This document shows, in pieces, positions 18,510 to 27,305 of a stretch of 64,000 bases of DNA. The notes below the pieces were generated by a model, which worked only from the letters and a program-made list of their open reading frames with translations, made no database searches and was not told the DNA's origin. This DNA is from Bacteroidetes Order II. bacterium (lineage in GTDB: Bacteria; Bacteroidota; Rhodothermia; Rhodothermales; UBA2364). The translations under genes and the position numbers were made by a program. How positions within the stretch are numbered: the first letter of the stretch is position 1; every line of letters begins with the position of its first letter. The stretch lies in the NCBI GenBank assembly GCA_016788705.1, contig JAEUSQ010000057.1, forward strand, positions 1 to 64,000, written 5' to 3'.

Positions 18510-19391
18510 TTATACAATATTTTGCACTTGTTCTCTAATCTTCTCCAGTTCTTCCTTCATCTTAATTACGGCCTGTGTAATAGGGGCGTCATTTGCTTTT
18601 GAGCCGATCGTATTAATCTCGCGATTGAGTTCCTGAACCAAAAAATTAAGCTTTCTGCCAGAGGGTTCGTGGGCATCCAATGCAGCATCAAACACCGCAA
18701 AATGAGATCTTAACCGCACCATTTCTTCCGTAATGTCCATTTTATCCACCATGATTGCCACTTCTAACTCTAACCGTTCGCGATCAATTCTTTCATCCGC
18801 CAGAATTTGGTTAATGCGGTCATGAATGCGCTGACGGGCCTCAATGGCGCGTGCTGGTGCGCGTACTTCTACCTCGTCTAACAGCAAAGCAATTTGTGAC
18901 CTCCTGAATTGAAAATCTTCGCGCAGGGCCTGACCTTCCGTTTTGCGCATGGCTGTTAGTGACTGAAGGGCAGACTGGGTTGCCCGCTCAATGCACCGCC
19001 AAGTACGTTGGGCATCTTCTTCCGATGTTTCTTTCGCCGCAAAAATCTCGGGCAAACGAACTAGGTGTTCCAACCGGACTTCCTCAATAATGCCTGTAAT
19101 GTCTTTTAGTTCGGCAAAGCGCGACATATACGCCCGGACAGCACCCGGATCTAATGGCGGAACCGATAAGTCTCCGGAAATATCTTCTAACTGAAGGCTC
19201 GCATTGATCTTGCCACGATCAAGTACTTTCTTGATCAAATTCTGAAAAGCAGGTTCATATACCGAAATAGAACGGGGAATTCTGCTGTAAACCTCACAAT
19301 ATCGGCTGTTAACCGAACTGATTTCAACCGAAATCCGAATGTGCTTTTCTTCGGCTACCCCTCGGCCAAAGCCTGTCATGCTTATAATCAT
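18510..19391 (-). CDS. yicC: YicC-family endoribonuclease
   Basis: The 293-aa protein starts with MIISMTGFGRGVAEE, the hallmark N-terminus of the YicC family, and ends with the conserved block LNFLVQELNREINTIGSKAND and IKxELEKIREQVQNI. In E. coli YicC is an endoribonuclease involved in degrading a small RNA. The arrangement of acidic and basic residues in the C-terminal half (EVAIMVDKMDITEEMVRLRSH) is typical. The length fits (about 290 aa). It lies downstream of a tRNA-Ser gene and its terminator on the same strand. Confidence 0.93.
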   Translation of the reverse strand: MIISMTGFGRGVAEEKHIRISVEISSVNSRYCEVYSRIPRSISVYEPAFQNLIKKVLDRGKINASLQLEDISGDLSVPPLDPGAVRAYMSRFAELKDITGIIEEVRLEHLVRLPEIFAAKETSEEDAQRTWRCIERATQSALQSLTAMRKTEGQALREDFQFRRSQIALLLDEVEVRAPARAIEARQRIHDRINQILADERIDRERLELEVAIMVDKMDITEEMVRLRSHFAVFDAALDAHEPSGRKLNFLVQELNREINTIGSKANDAPITQAVIKMKEELEKIREQVQNIV

Positions 19392-19430
19392 ATTGGTCGT
19401 GGAATGGTGAAATCCTTACATTTACCCCAT

Positions 19431-19459
19431 AAAAAAAGCCGGACATGATGTTCCGGCTT
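19431..19459 (-). terminator. Terminator downstream of tRNA-Ser
   Basis: On the minus strand the arms AGCCGGA and TCCGGCT (19452-19458 and 19437-19443) form a hairpin followed by seven T. It sits just 3' of the tRNA-Ser gene and separates it from yicC. Confidence 0.85.
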
Positions 19460-19462
19460 GTG

Positions 19463-19553
19463 CGGAGAGAGAGGGATTCGAACCCTCGGTACGCGTTTTT
19501 GCACGTACACCCGCTTTCCAGGCGAGCTCCTTCAACCACTCGGACACCTCTCC
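19463..19553 (-). tRNA. tRNA-Ser (anticodon GGA)
   Basis: The minus strand folds as a class II tRNA of 91 nt. The acceptor GGAGAGG pairs with TCTCTCC, the anticodon stem-loop contains CTGGAAA with anticodon GGA, there is a long variable arm (GTACGTG...CGCGTAC), and the T-arm is GAGGG-TTCGAAT-CCCTC. The long variable arm and GGA anticodon identify serine. CCA is not encoded. Confidence 0.95.
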
Positions 19554-19630
19554 TTGTTCGCCTACTTGCACGCAAAATGCACGAAGGACAACTAAAATAC
19601 AAAATGGAATTCTTGGTCGCAATTAAAAAA

Positions 19631-20200
19631 TCAGACCTTCATAATTTCCGCTTCTTTGTGATGCAACATCTCATCAATTTTCTTGATACTTAGGTCTGTC
19701 TGACGCTGGATTTGGTCTTCAGCCTCAAACTTCATGTCTTCCGAAAGTTTAAGTTCTGCGACTGTTTTTTTGACCTCTTGATTGGCATCACGGCGCAAAT
19801 TGCGAATTGCCACCCGTGCTTCTTCTGCTTTGTGTTTGGCCAACTTCACCATGTCGCGTCGGCGTTCTTCAGAAAGCGGTGGGATTGGAATGCGGATGAC
19901 AACGCCGTCATTCGAGGGATTAAGCCCCAAATGGCCATTCCGAATGGCTTTTTCGATAGGTTGGAGCGAACTTTTGTCCCAAGGCTGTACCAATAATAAA
20001 TCAGGAGCTGGGGCATTTACATTCGCCAACTGGTTCAGCGGCATCAGAGAGCCATAAACTTCCACCCGAACAGATTCGAGCATTACCGGATTGGCTCGAC
20101 CTGCACGGATGGTATTAAACTCTCCGGTCAGGTGTTTAATCGCGGTCCCCATATCATCATGGGCCACACTTACGATCATATCTAAGTCTTCAGAAAGCAT
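19631..20200 (-). CDS. frr: Ribosome recycling factor
   Basis: The 189-aa protein matches RRF along its whole length: the early helix with FNTIRAGRANPVMLE, the central VxVYGSLMPLNQLANV, the DKSSLQPIEKAI segment, the NDGVVIRIPIPPLSEERRRDMVK hinge, and the C-terminal long helix with KKIDEMLHHKEAEI. RRF, together with EF-G, splits the ribosome after termination. The first Met (20200) gives a leader slightly longer than usual; a start a few codons later is possible. It is the last gene of the rpsB-tsf-pyrH-frr cluster, 58 bp after pyrH. Confidence 0.97.
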   Translation of the reverse strand: MLSEDLDMIVSVAHDDMGTAIKHLTGEFNTIRAGRANPVMLESVRVEVYGSLMPLNQLANVNAPAPDLLLVQPWDKSSLQPIEKAIRNGHLGLNPSNDGVVIRIPIPPLSEERRRDMVKLAKHKAEEARVAIRNLRRDANQEVKKTVAELKLSEDMKFEAEDQIQRQTDLSIKKIDEMLHHKEAEIMKV

Positions 20201-20258
20201 ATCAATAACAGTTTATACAGGCAACAATACAACACAGGATTCTTCAAGGCTGGAATGA

Positions 20259-20981
20259 TCACCAATATACGGTGGTTCCGATGCTACTATCCTTTAAGAC
20301 CCGTGTCAGATTGCCCTTTTGGTTCATATCGAATACAATGATGGGAATTTTGGAGTCTTTCAGCAAGGTAATGGCTGTTAGGTCCATCACTTTCAGGTTG
20401 CGCTCAATCACATCCATGCCATAAATCCGCTCAAATCGTGTTGCTGTTGGGTCTTTCAGTGGGTCTGCGGTATAGACCCCGTCCACACGAGTTCCTTTGA
20501 GCACCACTTCTGCACCAATCTCGGCAGCACGTAGAGAGGCTGCGGTATCGGTCGTGAAATAAGGATTTCCGGTCCCAGCTCCAAAAATGACCACGCGCCC
20601 TTTTTCTAAATGACGGACAGCACGGCGGCGGATAAAAGGCTCCGCAATTTCTTCCATATTAATGGCAGATTGCAAGCGGGTGTAAACCCCAATTTCCTCT
20701 AATGCCGCCTGAAGCGCCATGGCATTGATCATTGTGGCCAACATACCCATGTAGTCTGCGTGTGCACGGGTCATCTCCGAACCCAAATCCGATACCCCTC
20801 TAAAGATATTCCCGCCTCCGATGACGATCGCCAATTCGATGCCCGCACCAACCGCTTCCTGAATATCAATGGCATACGCCCGCAGAATGTTTTTATCAAT
20901 ACCAAACGCCCGTTCGCCCATCAAGGCTTCACCGCTTAGTTTTAGCAATACTCGTTTGTATTGGGGTGCTGACGTTTCCAT
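20259..20981 (-). CDS. pyrH: Uridylate kinase (UMP kinase)
   Basis: The 240-aa protein starts at [21 protein letters not shown] longer frame opens at 21032, but its first codons lie inside a terminator hairpin, so the start at 20981 is better. It is an amino acid kinase-fold UMP kinase with [10 protein letters not shown] near the start, [10 protein letters not shown], the [17 protein letters not shown] uridine-binding region, and [13 protein letters not shown]. It phosphorylates UMP to UDP with ATP in pyrimidine nucleotide synthesis and is usually allosterically regulated. The position between tsf and frr is the common one. Confidence 0.97.
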   Translation of the reverse strand: METSAPQYKRVLLKLSGEALMGERAFGIDKNILRAYAIDIQEAVGAGIELAIVIGGGNIFRGVSDLGSEMTRAHADYMGMLATMINAMALQAALEEIGVYTRLQSAINMEEIAEPFIRRRAVRHLEKGRVVIFGAGTGNPYFTTDTAASLRAAEIGAEVVLKGTRVDGVYTADPLKDPTATRFERIYGMDVIERNLKVMDLTAITLLKDSKIPIIVFDMNQKGNLTRVLKDSSIGTTVYW

Positions 20982-21005
20982 AACCAACCTCAGATTGAAA
21001 ATTTT

Positions 21006-21040
21006 AAAAAGGGTCCATGACTTGGACTTCATGAACCCTT
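21006..21040 (-). terminator. Hairpin terminator or attenuator between tsf and pyrH
   Basis: On the minus strand AAGGGTTCATGA pairs with TCATGGACCCTT (one mismatch) and is followed by TTTTTAAAATT. It begins 8 bp after the tsf stop codon and lies 25 bp before the pyrH start. It should lower read-through from the ribosomal-protein genes into pyrH and frr. Confidence 0.75.
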
Positions 21041-21047
21041 ATCTGTT

Positions 21048-21866
21048 TTAGCCGCCCAAAACAAAGCGAACAAATTTAACCACGTCCACATTTGCTTTCT
21101 TCAGCACCTGTGCAACCGTTTGCTTTGGATCTTTTACAAACGGTTGGTCTAATAGAACCCGCTCTTTAAAGAAGGAATTTAAAGCACCTTGTGCGATCCG
21201 ATCTACAATATTTTCTGGCTTGCCTTCATTGATTGCACGATCACGGGCAATGGTCATTTCACGCTGTTTGATTTCTTCCGAAACCTGATCCGCATTTAGG
21301 GTAATTGGGTCTAAGGCTGCAACCTGCATCGCAACGTCGCGGCCTACCTCTTCATTTTCTGCCGTTAGCTCCACCAAAACGCCCAAACGTGCGCCTGGAT
21401 GAATATAACTCACCACCGATCCTGTAGCAACGGCTTTCTCGAAGCGGCGGACATCAATCTTTTCACCGATTTTTCCGGTCATTTCATTCAGTTTCTCGGC
21501 CAGCGTGATGTCTCCCATAGGAGTAGTCAAAAGGGTCTCCATATTATCGGGCTGGGTGGCAAGCACCAAATCCGCTACCGCTTGTGCAAAGGCCTGAAAT
21601 TCTTCATTTCGTGCCACAAAGTCGGTTTCGCAGTTTACCTCTGTAATGACCGCCATTTTTTTATCGCCCGTGATTGCCGTAGCAATGACCCCTTCTTTGG
21701 CCTCACGGTCTGCCCGTTTTTCGGAAACCTTCTGGCCTTTTTTACGGAGGATGGCAATGGCTTCATCAAAGTTGCCTTCGGCCTCTACAAGGGCCTTTTT
21801 ACAGTCCATCATACCCGCGCCAGTGGCCTGACGCAATTTGTTCACTTCTTTTGCAGAGATGTTCAT
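21048..21866 (-). CDS. tsf: Elongation factor Ts
   Basis: The protein (about 272 aa) starts at MNISAKEVNKLRQATGAGMM, with the typical N-terminal UBA-like domain and the motif TGAGMMDCKKAL. The nucleotide-exchange core has EVNCETDFVARNEEF, and the C-terminal dimerisation part ends with VAQVLKKANVDVVKFVRFVLG. A TTG two codons upstream (21872) is a less likely start. EF-Ts renews EF-Tu by swapping GDP for GTP. The gene follows rpsB by 138 bp, which holds no gene and only a weak 7-bp inverted repeat (21938-21973). Confidence 0.97.
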   Translation of the reverse strand: MNISAKEVNKLRQATGAGMMDCKKALVEAEGNFDEAIAILRKKGQKVSEKRADREAKEGVIATAITGDKKMAVITEVNCETDFVARNEEFQAFAQAVADLVLATQPDNMETLLTTPMGDITLAEKLNEMTGKIGEKIDVRRFEKAVATGSVVSYIHPGARLGVLVELTAENEEVGRDVAMQVAALDPITLNADQVSEEIKQREMTIARDRAINEGKPENIVDRIAQGALNSFFKERVLLDQPFVKDPKQTVAQVLKKANVDVVKFVRFVLGG

Positions 21867-22004
21867 AATCAACCTCTATAATATTTTAATGTTGTTATTG
21901 ACCTGATAAAGTACCCACAAGGGGTAGGCATGGAAAAGGCGCAACCAGAAAGCTTAAAAAGTCCGATTGCGCCGCTTTCCGACAAAGAAACTTTATGGAG
22001 AGGG

Positions 22005-22853
22005 TTAGCCTTCGGCCTCGGGAGAAGCGGCAGGTGCCTCGGATGCAGGAACTTCTTCTTTCCGTTCGCTCGTTCTCCGACGACGCGTACCACCACCTTG
22101 ACGGGCCTCTTTTTCAGCTTGTGCAGATTCGCGTTTTTCCTTCTCGGCGGATTTGGTGGCCTGATCAAACTCACGCGCTTTTTTGCCTTCTAGAATTGCG
22201 TCTGCAATGGCTGCCGTAATCAAGTGAATAGACTTAATGGCGTCATCATTCGCCGGAATGGGGAAGTTAACCGGGTCGGGATCGCAGTTCGTATCACAGA
22301 TGGCAAAAATTGGAATGCCCAAGCGTTGTGCTTCTTGAACAGCAATGTGTTCGCGTTTGGTGTCCACAATAAAAATAGCTCCTGGCAACTTGCCCATTTT
22401 GGAAATCCCCATTAGGGTGCGTTCTAATTTTTCGCGCTCACGGGATTTCATAAGGCGCTCTTTTTTCTTGAACTTATCCATTGTGCCGTCCTGTTCCATT
22501 TTGATCAGGCCGTCCATCCGCTTGATGGAATTACGAATGGTTTGAAAGTTCGTTAACATCCCTCCCAACCAACGGTCAGAAACATAGGGCATGCCACAAC
22601 GCTCCGCTTCCTGCTTCATGATTTCCTGGGCTTGTTTTTTAGTCCCAATGAACAGGATATTGCGGCCTTGTTTAGCAATATTTCCGGCAGCACCAGCCGC
22701 ATCTTCGAGCATTTGCTGGGTTTTTGTCAGATCAATGATGTGTACACCATTCCGCTCCATGAAGATATAAGGTTGCATCTTCGGGTTGCGGCGGCTGGTC
22801 AGGTGACCAAAGTGTGATCCTGCTTTAAGCAGGTCTTCTACCGATACGCGCAT
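22005..22853 (-). CDS. rpsB: 30S ribosomal protein S2
   Basis: This 282-aa S2 protein has the standard motifs: [19 protein letters not shown] at the N-terminus, [35 protein letters not shown], and [25 protein letters not shown]. After residue 225 it has a charged low-complexity tail ([20 protein letters not shown], then [11 protein letters not shown] and an acidic alanine-rich end). Such tails are common in this lineage and add about 40-50 residues to the usual length. S2 is a late-binding component of the small ribosomal subunit. It starts the rpsB-tsf-pyrH-frr cluster. Confidence 0.98.
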   Translation of the reverse strand: MRVSVEDLLKAGSHFGHLTSRRNPKMQPYIFMERNGVHIIDLTKTQQMLEDAAGAAGNIAKQGRNILFIGTKKQAQEIMKQEAERCGMPYVSDRWLGGMLTNFQTIRNSIKRMDGLIKMEQDGTMDKFKKKERLMKSREREKLERTLMGISKMGKLPGAIFIVDTKREHIAVQEAQRLGIPIFAICDTNCDPDPVNFPIPANDDAIKSIHLITAAIADAILEGKKAREFDQATKSAEKEKRESAQAEKEARQGGGTRRRRTSERKEEVPASEAPAASPEAEG

Positions 22854-22982
22854 GATATTTAGTATTGTTTTGGGTTATTCCGCTACCGCTGGCGAGTATC
22901 TCCGAAATTCAGTTTAAATGACCGAACACCCATCGGAGGCAACCAGAAGTATGTGGTTTATTTACGTTAAAGCACGACAACA

Positions 22983-23005
22983 GCGGTAAGGGAAACCCAT
23001 ACCGC
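22983..23005 (-). other. Hairpin between rpsI and rpsB
   Basis: GCGGTA (22983-22988) and TACCGC (23000-23005), with an inner GGG/CCC, form a compact stem 30 bp after the rpsI stop codon. No T run follows, so it may stabilise the rpsI 3' end or belong to the rpsB leader rather than stop transcription. Confidence 0.4.
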
Positions 23006-23035
23006 CGTGCCTCTATATTTACAACCAAGCCGATA

Positions 23036-23431
23036 TTAGCGCTTGGAGAACTGGAATCTTTTACGGGCTTTGGGCTTACCATACTTCTTCCGCTCAACCG
23101 CACGCGGGTCGCGGGTTAGAAATCCCGCATCACGCAATGGTTTCTTTAAGTCTTCGTTAAACTTCACCAATGCACGGGAAATACCCAGACGAATGGCTTC
23201 GGATTGGCCTTTGGTGCCACCGCCTTTGGTATTGACCACCACATCAAATTGGCCTTCTAAGGCGGCTACTTTGAGCGGCATTTGCACCACCATTTGGTTG
23301 ATGCGAACAGGGAAATAGTTTTGGAGATCGCGTTTATTGATCGTCATGTTACCTGTTCCCGGACGGAGGTACACACGAGCGACCGAGGTTTTGCGACGAC
23401 CAACAGCAATATATTGCACAGGGCTTGCCAT
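23036..23431 (-). CDS. rpsI: 30S ribosomal protein S9
   Basis: This 131-aa protein starts with MASPVQYIAVGRRKTSVARV and contains the standard S9 elements: GTGNMTINKRDLQNYFP, the VNTKGGGTKGQSEAIRLGISRAL segment (given here in part) and the C-terminal tail ending FQFSKR. The basic tail reaches the P-site of the ribosome and contacts tRNA. The length is normal. It lies 19 bp after rplM on the same strand, the usual L13-S9 pair. Confidence 0.98.
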   Translation of the reverse strand: MASPVQYIAVGRRKTSVARVYLRPGTGNMTINKRDLQNYFPVRINQMVVQMPLKVAALEGQFDVVVNTKGGGTKGQSEAIRLGISRALVKFNEDLKKPLRDAGFLTRDPRAVERKKYGKPKARKRFQFSKR

Positions 23432-23450
23432 ACGTTTGATTATCTATGTA

Positions 23451-23894
23451 TTACAACGTGATTACTTCGGGTTGTTGCGCTTGATGTTCGTGCTCCGGCC
23501 CGATGACCACTTTGAGCTTACCGAACATTTTACGGCCGAGGCTATTCTTGGGTAACATTCCTTTAACGGCATGTTCCAAAATTTGCTGTGGCTTCTTGAC
23601 TCGTGCTTCGGCGGGCGTGCGATGCCGCAACCCACCGGGATAACCAGTATAACGCAGGTATTGTTTTACGTTTTCTTTCTTGCCCGTAAAACGAACTTTG
23701 TCTGCGTTGATGACGATTACGAAATCGCCGGTATCTACGTGGGGCGTGTAGGAGGGCTTGTGCTTTCCGCGCAGGATGGCGGCAATTTTTGAAGCAACAC
23801 GGCCCACAACCTGATTCTCGGCATCTACAACGTACCACTTGCGCTGTACATTTTCCGTTTTTTCCGAGAACGTCTTGAAGCTATTGGCGTCCAT
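23451..23894 (-). CDS. rplM: 50S ribosomal protein L13
   Basis: This 147-aa L13 protein shows [19 protein letters not shown] near residues 20-38, the [18 protein letters not shown] core, YRYTGYPGG-like [16 protein letters not shown], and the motif [20 protein letters not shown]13 is an early assembly protein of the large subunit. The gene leads the rplM-rpsI pair. The 171-bp region before it (to purL) holds a stable hairpin that may be an autoregulatory leader. Confidence 0.98.
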   Translation of the reverse strand: MDANSFKTFSEKTENVQRKWYVVDAENQVVGRVASKIAAILRGKHKPSYTPHVDTGDFVIVINADKVRFTGKKENVKQYLRYTGYPGGLRHRTPAEARVKKPQQILEHAVKGMLPKNSLGRKMFGKLKVVIGPEHEHQAQQPEVITL

Positions 23895-23959
23895 GACTTT
23901 TGTAAACAGTTGAGACGAGCTTTCAACTCGTGCGTTCTATAAAACAGTATATCTTATTT

Positions 23960-23984
23960 CCTTAAATAGCTTCATAAGCTAAGG
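23960..23984 (-). promoter_or_regulatory. Hairpin in the rplM leader, possible L13 leader element
   Basis: TAGCTT (23967-23972) and AAGCTA (23976-23981) form a perfect stem over a 3-base loop, with a second outer pairing CCTTA/TAAGG (23960-23964 and 23980-23984) competing for the same bases. It lies 66 bp upstream of the rplM start. Ribosomal protein leaders upstream of L13 genes are known in Bacteroidota. I cannot match this one to the known consensus by eye. Confidence 0.35.
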
Positions 23985-24042
23985 ACTTTATTTATACAAT
24001 CCCACAAACGTCCACATTCTTTACGTATTCTTTTATTTTATA

Positions 24043-24074
24043 GCCTGTTCAAAGATCTTTTTTCTTTAAACAGC
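24043..24074 (-). terminator. Hairpin overlapping the purL stop codon
   Basis: On the minus strand GCTGTTTAAAG pairs with CTTTGAACAGGC across a 9-base A-rich loop. The left arm includes the purL stop codon. The sequence after it is A+T-rich (TATAAAATAAAAG) but without a real T run, so termination is likely but weak. Confidence 0.5.
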
Positions 24075-26327
24075 CGTCGCTTCCATCAAATGAGGCAACG
24101 CATTCTCATATGCATGTCGTAGTTCATCGGAATAAAGATCGAACATTTCCGCACCATTCACCAATAGACGGAACGAATTCCCGGTTACAGTCCCGATTCG
24201 GGTGGCCTGTGCACCGCTGGTTTTTGCGGTTTTTCGAATCTCTTGCACATATTTGGCAGGAACAGCAACCACCACGCGGCTTTGTGCTTCACCAAAAAGC
24301 AAGGCGTCCAGACGGATATGATCGGTGTTTTCGAGCTGAATATCGGCGCCATAATGCTCAGAAAAAATGACCATCTCTGCCACACATACGGCCAATCCGC
24401 CATCCGAGACATCATGTGCGCTATGCACCAATCCCTTATGAATCATTTGTAACACCGCATCTTGGACTGCTTTTTCCTCTTTTAGCTCAAAATGAGGTGC
24501 ATCCCCCAGGGTTTTTTGGTGCACCCAAGCCAAATACTCCGAACCATCAATATTATCGCGGTGTATCCAATGTGCAGGCGACACCAACATTAGCACGTCT
24601 CCAGCATGTTTGAGGGTTGGGGTTGTGGTTTGGGTATGTACGTCTTCAATCAGCCCCAGCATCCCTATTGTGGGGGTTGGAAAAACGGCACTATCCGGAT
24701 TTTCGTTATAAAAGGAGACATTCCCCCCTGTAACGGGAGTATTTAAAGCCCGGCAAGCATCGCCCATTCCACCGACGGACTCCTTAAAAACCCAATAGAC
24801 TTCTGGCTTATAGGGATTGCCATAATTCAGACAATTTGTAATGGCAAGCGGTTTTCCACCAGTACACACCACATTTCGGGCGGCTTCAGCGACAGCCATT
24901 TGGCCACCTTTTCGGGGATTGAGATATACATAACGGCCATTACAATCGGTTTTGAGAACCAAGGCTTTTTTTGTTCCTTTTATGCGAACCACTGCGGCAT
25001 CGCTTGGCCCCGGGCCAACAACCGTATTGGTCCGTACTTGGTGGTCATATTGTTGCCAAACCCATCGCTTGGAGGCGATATTGGGCGCGGAGAGCATGTT
25101 CAGTAACAGTGATTCACTTTCATCCGATTGAATATCTGGGAGGTCTTGGCTGTTAAAAGCCAAGGTTTGCGCCAAATAAGCTGGTTTTTGGGTTTCGCGG
25201 TCGTATTGTGGCGCTCCTCCGCCGAGCGAAAGATGGTCTGGCGGGACATCGGCCACCAATTCTCCCTGCCAATAGATTTTCACACGCGGATCGTCGGTGA
25301 CTTGTCCGATATGGGCCACATGGAGGTCCCACTTTTGGAAGAGGGCTTCCACCTCGGCCTCTCTTCCTTGTTGTACGACCAGGAGCATACGTTCTTGGCT
25401 TTCCGAAAGCATAATTTCGTAAGGGGTCATACCTGACTCTCGAACAGGAACTTTTTCTAAATGCAAAGTCATACCGGATGCCCCTTTGGCGCTCATTTCG
25501 CAACTTGAACACGTGATTCCAGCTGCCCCCATGTCTTGAATTCCCACCAATGCACCACTTTTGATGGCCTCTAAGGTGGCTTCAAGCAATAACTTCTCGG
25601 TGAACGGATCGCCTACTTGCACACTGGGCCGTTTGGCTTCGCTGGCTTCACTGATTTCTTCTGAGGCAAAGGTTGCACCATGTATGCCATCTCTTCCGGT
25701 AGATGCCCCGACAATATAGACTGGATTTCCTTCTCCTTTGGCAATTGCAGAGGCCGTTTCTCCTACTTTTACCACGCCTACACTCATCGCATTGACCAAA
25801 GGGTTGCCTTCGTAGGCTGGATCAAAATATATTTCACCTGCAACCGTAGGTACACCAAAGGCATTGCCATAGCCCGCAATACCGCGCACCACACCATTTA
25901 GTAACCAACGAACTTTGGCCTTACGGGGGTCTCCAAAGCGAAGTGAATTAAGCGACGCAAGAGGGCGTGCGCCCATTGTAAAAATATCGCGTTGAATCCC
26001 GCCTACCCCTGTTGCAGCCCCTTGATACGGCTCCACCGCAGAAGGGTGGTTATGCGACTCAATTTTGAAAGCCACCGCAAGCCCATCGCCCACATCTACC
26101 AATCCAGCATTTTCCTCACCCGCACCCACCAGCAAGGCTTCTCCGTTGCGGGGAAGGGTTTTCAGCACTTTAATGGAGTTTTTATACGAACAATGCTCGC
26201 TCCACATGACGGAATAAATGCCCAGTTCCACAATGGTGGGAATACGGCCCAATTTTTCCAAAATCCAGCCATATTCGGCTTCGGTAAGGCCATGATCGAG
26301 GGCCATTTGAAGGTCAACAGTTTGCAT
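24066..26327 (-). CDS. purL: Phosphoribosylformylglycinamidine synthase subunit PurL
   Basis: This protein of about 753 aa is the small, stand-alone PurL type (as in Bacillus), which needs PurQ and PurS partners; neither is in the window. It catalyses ATP-dependent conversion of FGAR to FGAM in purine synthesis. Key segments are [14 protein letters not shown] with the conserved histidine, [53 protein letters not shown] and [15 protein letters not shown]. The likely start is [10 protein letters not shown] at 26327; an ATG at 26348 adds seven residues. It runs on the minus strand between zapA and rplM, and no operon partner of the purine pathway is adjacent. Confidence 0.97.
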   Translation of the reverse strand: MQTVDLQMALDHGLTEAEYGWILEKLGRIPTIVELGIYSVMWSEHCSYKNSIKVLKTLPRNGEALLVGAGEENAGLVDVGDGLAVAFKIESHNHPSAVEPYQGAATGVGGIQRDIFTMGARPLASLNSLRFGDPRKAKVRWLLNGVVRGIAGYGNAFGVPTVAGEIYFDPAYEGNPLVNAMSVGVVKVGETASAIAKGEGNPVYIVGASTGRDGIHGATFASEEISEASEAKRPSVQVGDPFTEKLLLEATLEAIKSGALVGIQDMGAAGITCSSCEMSAKGASGMTLHLEKVPVRESGMTPYEIMLSESQERMLLVVQQGREAEVEALFQKWDLHVAHIGQVTDDPRVKIYWQGELVADVPPDHLSLGGGAPQYDRETQKPAYLAQTLAFNSQDLPDIQSDESESLLLNMLSAPNIASKRWVWQQYDHQVRTNTVVGPGPSDAAVVRIKGTKKALVLKTDCNGRYVYLNPRKGGQMAVAEAARNVVCTGGKPLAITNCLNYGNPYKPEVYWVFKESVGGMGDACRALNTPVTGGNVSFYNENPDSAVFPTPTIGMLGLIEDVHTQTTTPTLKHAGDVLMLVSPAHWIHRDNIDGSEYLAWVHQKTLGDAPHFELKEEKAVQDAVLQMIHKGLVHSAHDVSDGGLAVCVAEMVIFSEHYGADIQLENTDHIRLDALLFGEAQSRVVVAVPAKYVQEIRKTAKTSGAQATRIGTVTGNSFRLLVNGAEMFDLYSDELRHAYENALPHLMEATAV

Positions 26328-26446
26328 GACGAATGGGGGAATTAACATAGAACCGTGTCAAAATACGCTCCAGTTCATCCACTGCTTGCGAAGTGTGGTT
26401 GGATTTTGCATACGAAGGGTTTATTCATGAACGGGCTTACACCTAA

Positions 26447-26782
26447 TTATTCTGTACGACGTTTAGAGCGACGTGTTGGCGGCGTTTTGACGGCCTCCAT
26501 TGGTATGGATGCGATAGGCTCTTGTGCGGGCAAGGTTTGGGGCTTCAAATCCGTTTGGCTCAGTGCAAGTTGTACATGGTACAGTTCCTCGGCCAATGCA
26601 ATACAGGCGAGGGTCATCGTTGTCAGATCGGTTTCGGTTGGCAAATTTGCACGTACTTGGGCTAAACGGTCATTGACCATTCCGACAATTTCGTGCATGA
26701 TCCGTTCGTGATCGTGTTGTACACGAAGAGCGATATCCCGTCCGAGGACTTTAAACACAACCTTCCGTTCGCGCTGATTCAT
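26447..26782 (-). CDS. zapA: Cell division protein ZapA
   Basis: This 111-aa protein has the ZapA pattern: a short N-terminal beta-hairpin (KVVFKVLGRDIALRV), then HERIMHEIVGMVNDRLAQV, and a long coiled-coil helix (TTMTLACIALAEELYHVQL). ZapA bundles FtsZ filaments at the division ring. The C-terminal 25 residues are basic and not conserved. Its ATG overlaps the stop codon of the upstream coiled-coil gene (ATGA), so the two are translationally coupled. In Bacteroidota zapA commonly follows pheT. Confidence 0.9.
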   Translation of the reverse strand: MNQRERKVVFKVLGRDIALRVQHDHERIMHEIVGMVNDRLAQVRANLPTETDLTTMTLACIALAEELYHVQLALSQTDLKPQTLPAQEPIASIPMEAVKTPPTRRSKRRTE

Positions 26783-27213
26783 GAGCCATTCACGTCAGGA
26801 GGAGGTGGGATTTCGGACTCGGAGGCCACATAAGCATCCAATGCCCCTACAAAAAGTTCGATTCTATCTTTTACGAAAGAAGATTCTTCTTCCAAAAGAG
26901 CTGGTAGCGAGAGACGGCTTTGGGGTATTTCATTTCCCAAAGTTCGGATTCGTTCAGACAATGTGACGTTTTCTGCACGCAGTTTTTCCATTTCCAGAAC
27001 GGCCAATTGCAGATTGATCCGCAGTTGTTCGAGGCTTGCTGTACTTTGCAGAACCGCAGGTGCAGTCGAGGAAGGCAATAACGTCGGTTTTTGCGTGGGG
27101 GATGAGGCCTCTGGATTTTCGGAAACAGCAATCGTGCGTTCCTTGTCTCGGTCTCGGTTACGGTTGCGGTCGTTAGGCCGATGGCGATGATGATGTGGTC
27201 GGTTCTGGGCCAT
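26779..27213 (-). CDS. Coiled-coil protein coupled to zapA, unknown
   Basis: This 144-aa protein begins with a very basic His/Arg/Asn-rich head (MAQNRPHHHRHRPNDRNRNR). A Ser/Thr/Pro-rich linker follows, then one amphipathic helix of about 60 residues (LRINLQLAVLEMEKLRAEN, VTLSERIRTL) that should form a coiled coil. I do not recognise the family. It overlaps zapA by four bases and follows pheT by about 90 bp. A coiled-coil gene between pheT and zapA is a known arrangement in Bacteroidota, and a division role like that of ZapB is possible. The basic head could bind nucleic acid. Both ideas are inference. Confidence 0.65.
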   Translation of the reverse strand: MAQNRPHHHRHRPNDRNRNRDRDKERTIAVSENPEASSPTQKPTLLPSSTAPAVLQSTASLEQLRINLQLAVLEMEKLRAENVTLSERIRTLGNEIPQSRLSLPALLEEESSFVKDRIELFVGALDAYVASESEIPPPPDVNGS

Positions 27214-27305
27214 TGAATAATTGGCTGATGAAAGAAATTTGACAATAAAAACAATAATATAAGCCTTCGTTTAGGGATTAACCAAGCTCACTATCTTTCA
27301 TGGGT

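Noticed and set aside
26349-26446. 6S RNA next to zapA
   Set aside because: The gap is only 98 bp, too short for a 180-nt RNA, and no central bubble structure is seen.
27255-27305. Extra gene between pheT and the coiled-coil gene
   Set aside because: Only A+T-rich spacer is seen there, with no start or frame of useful length.
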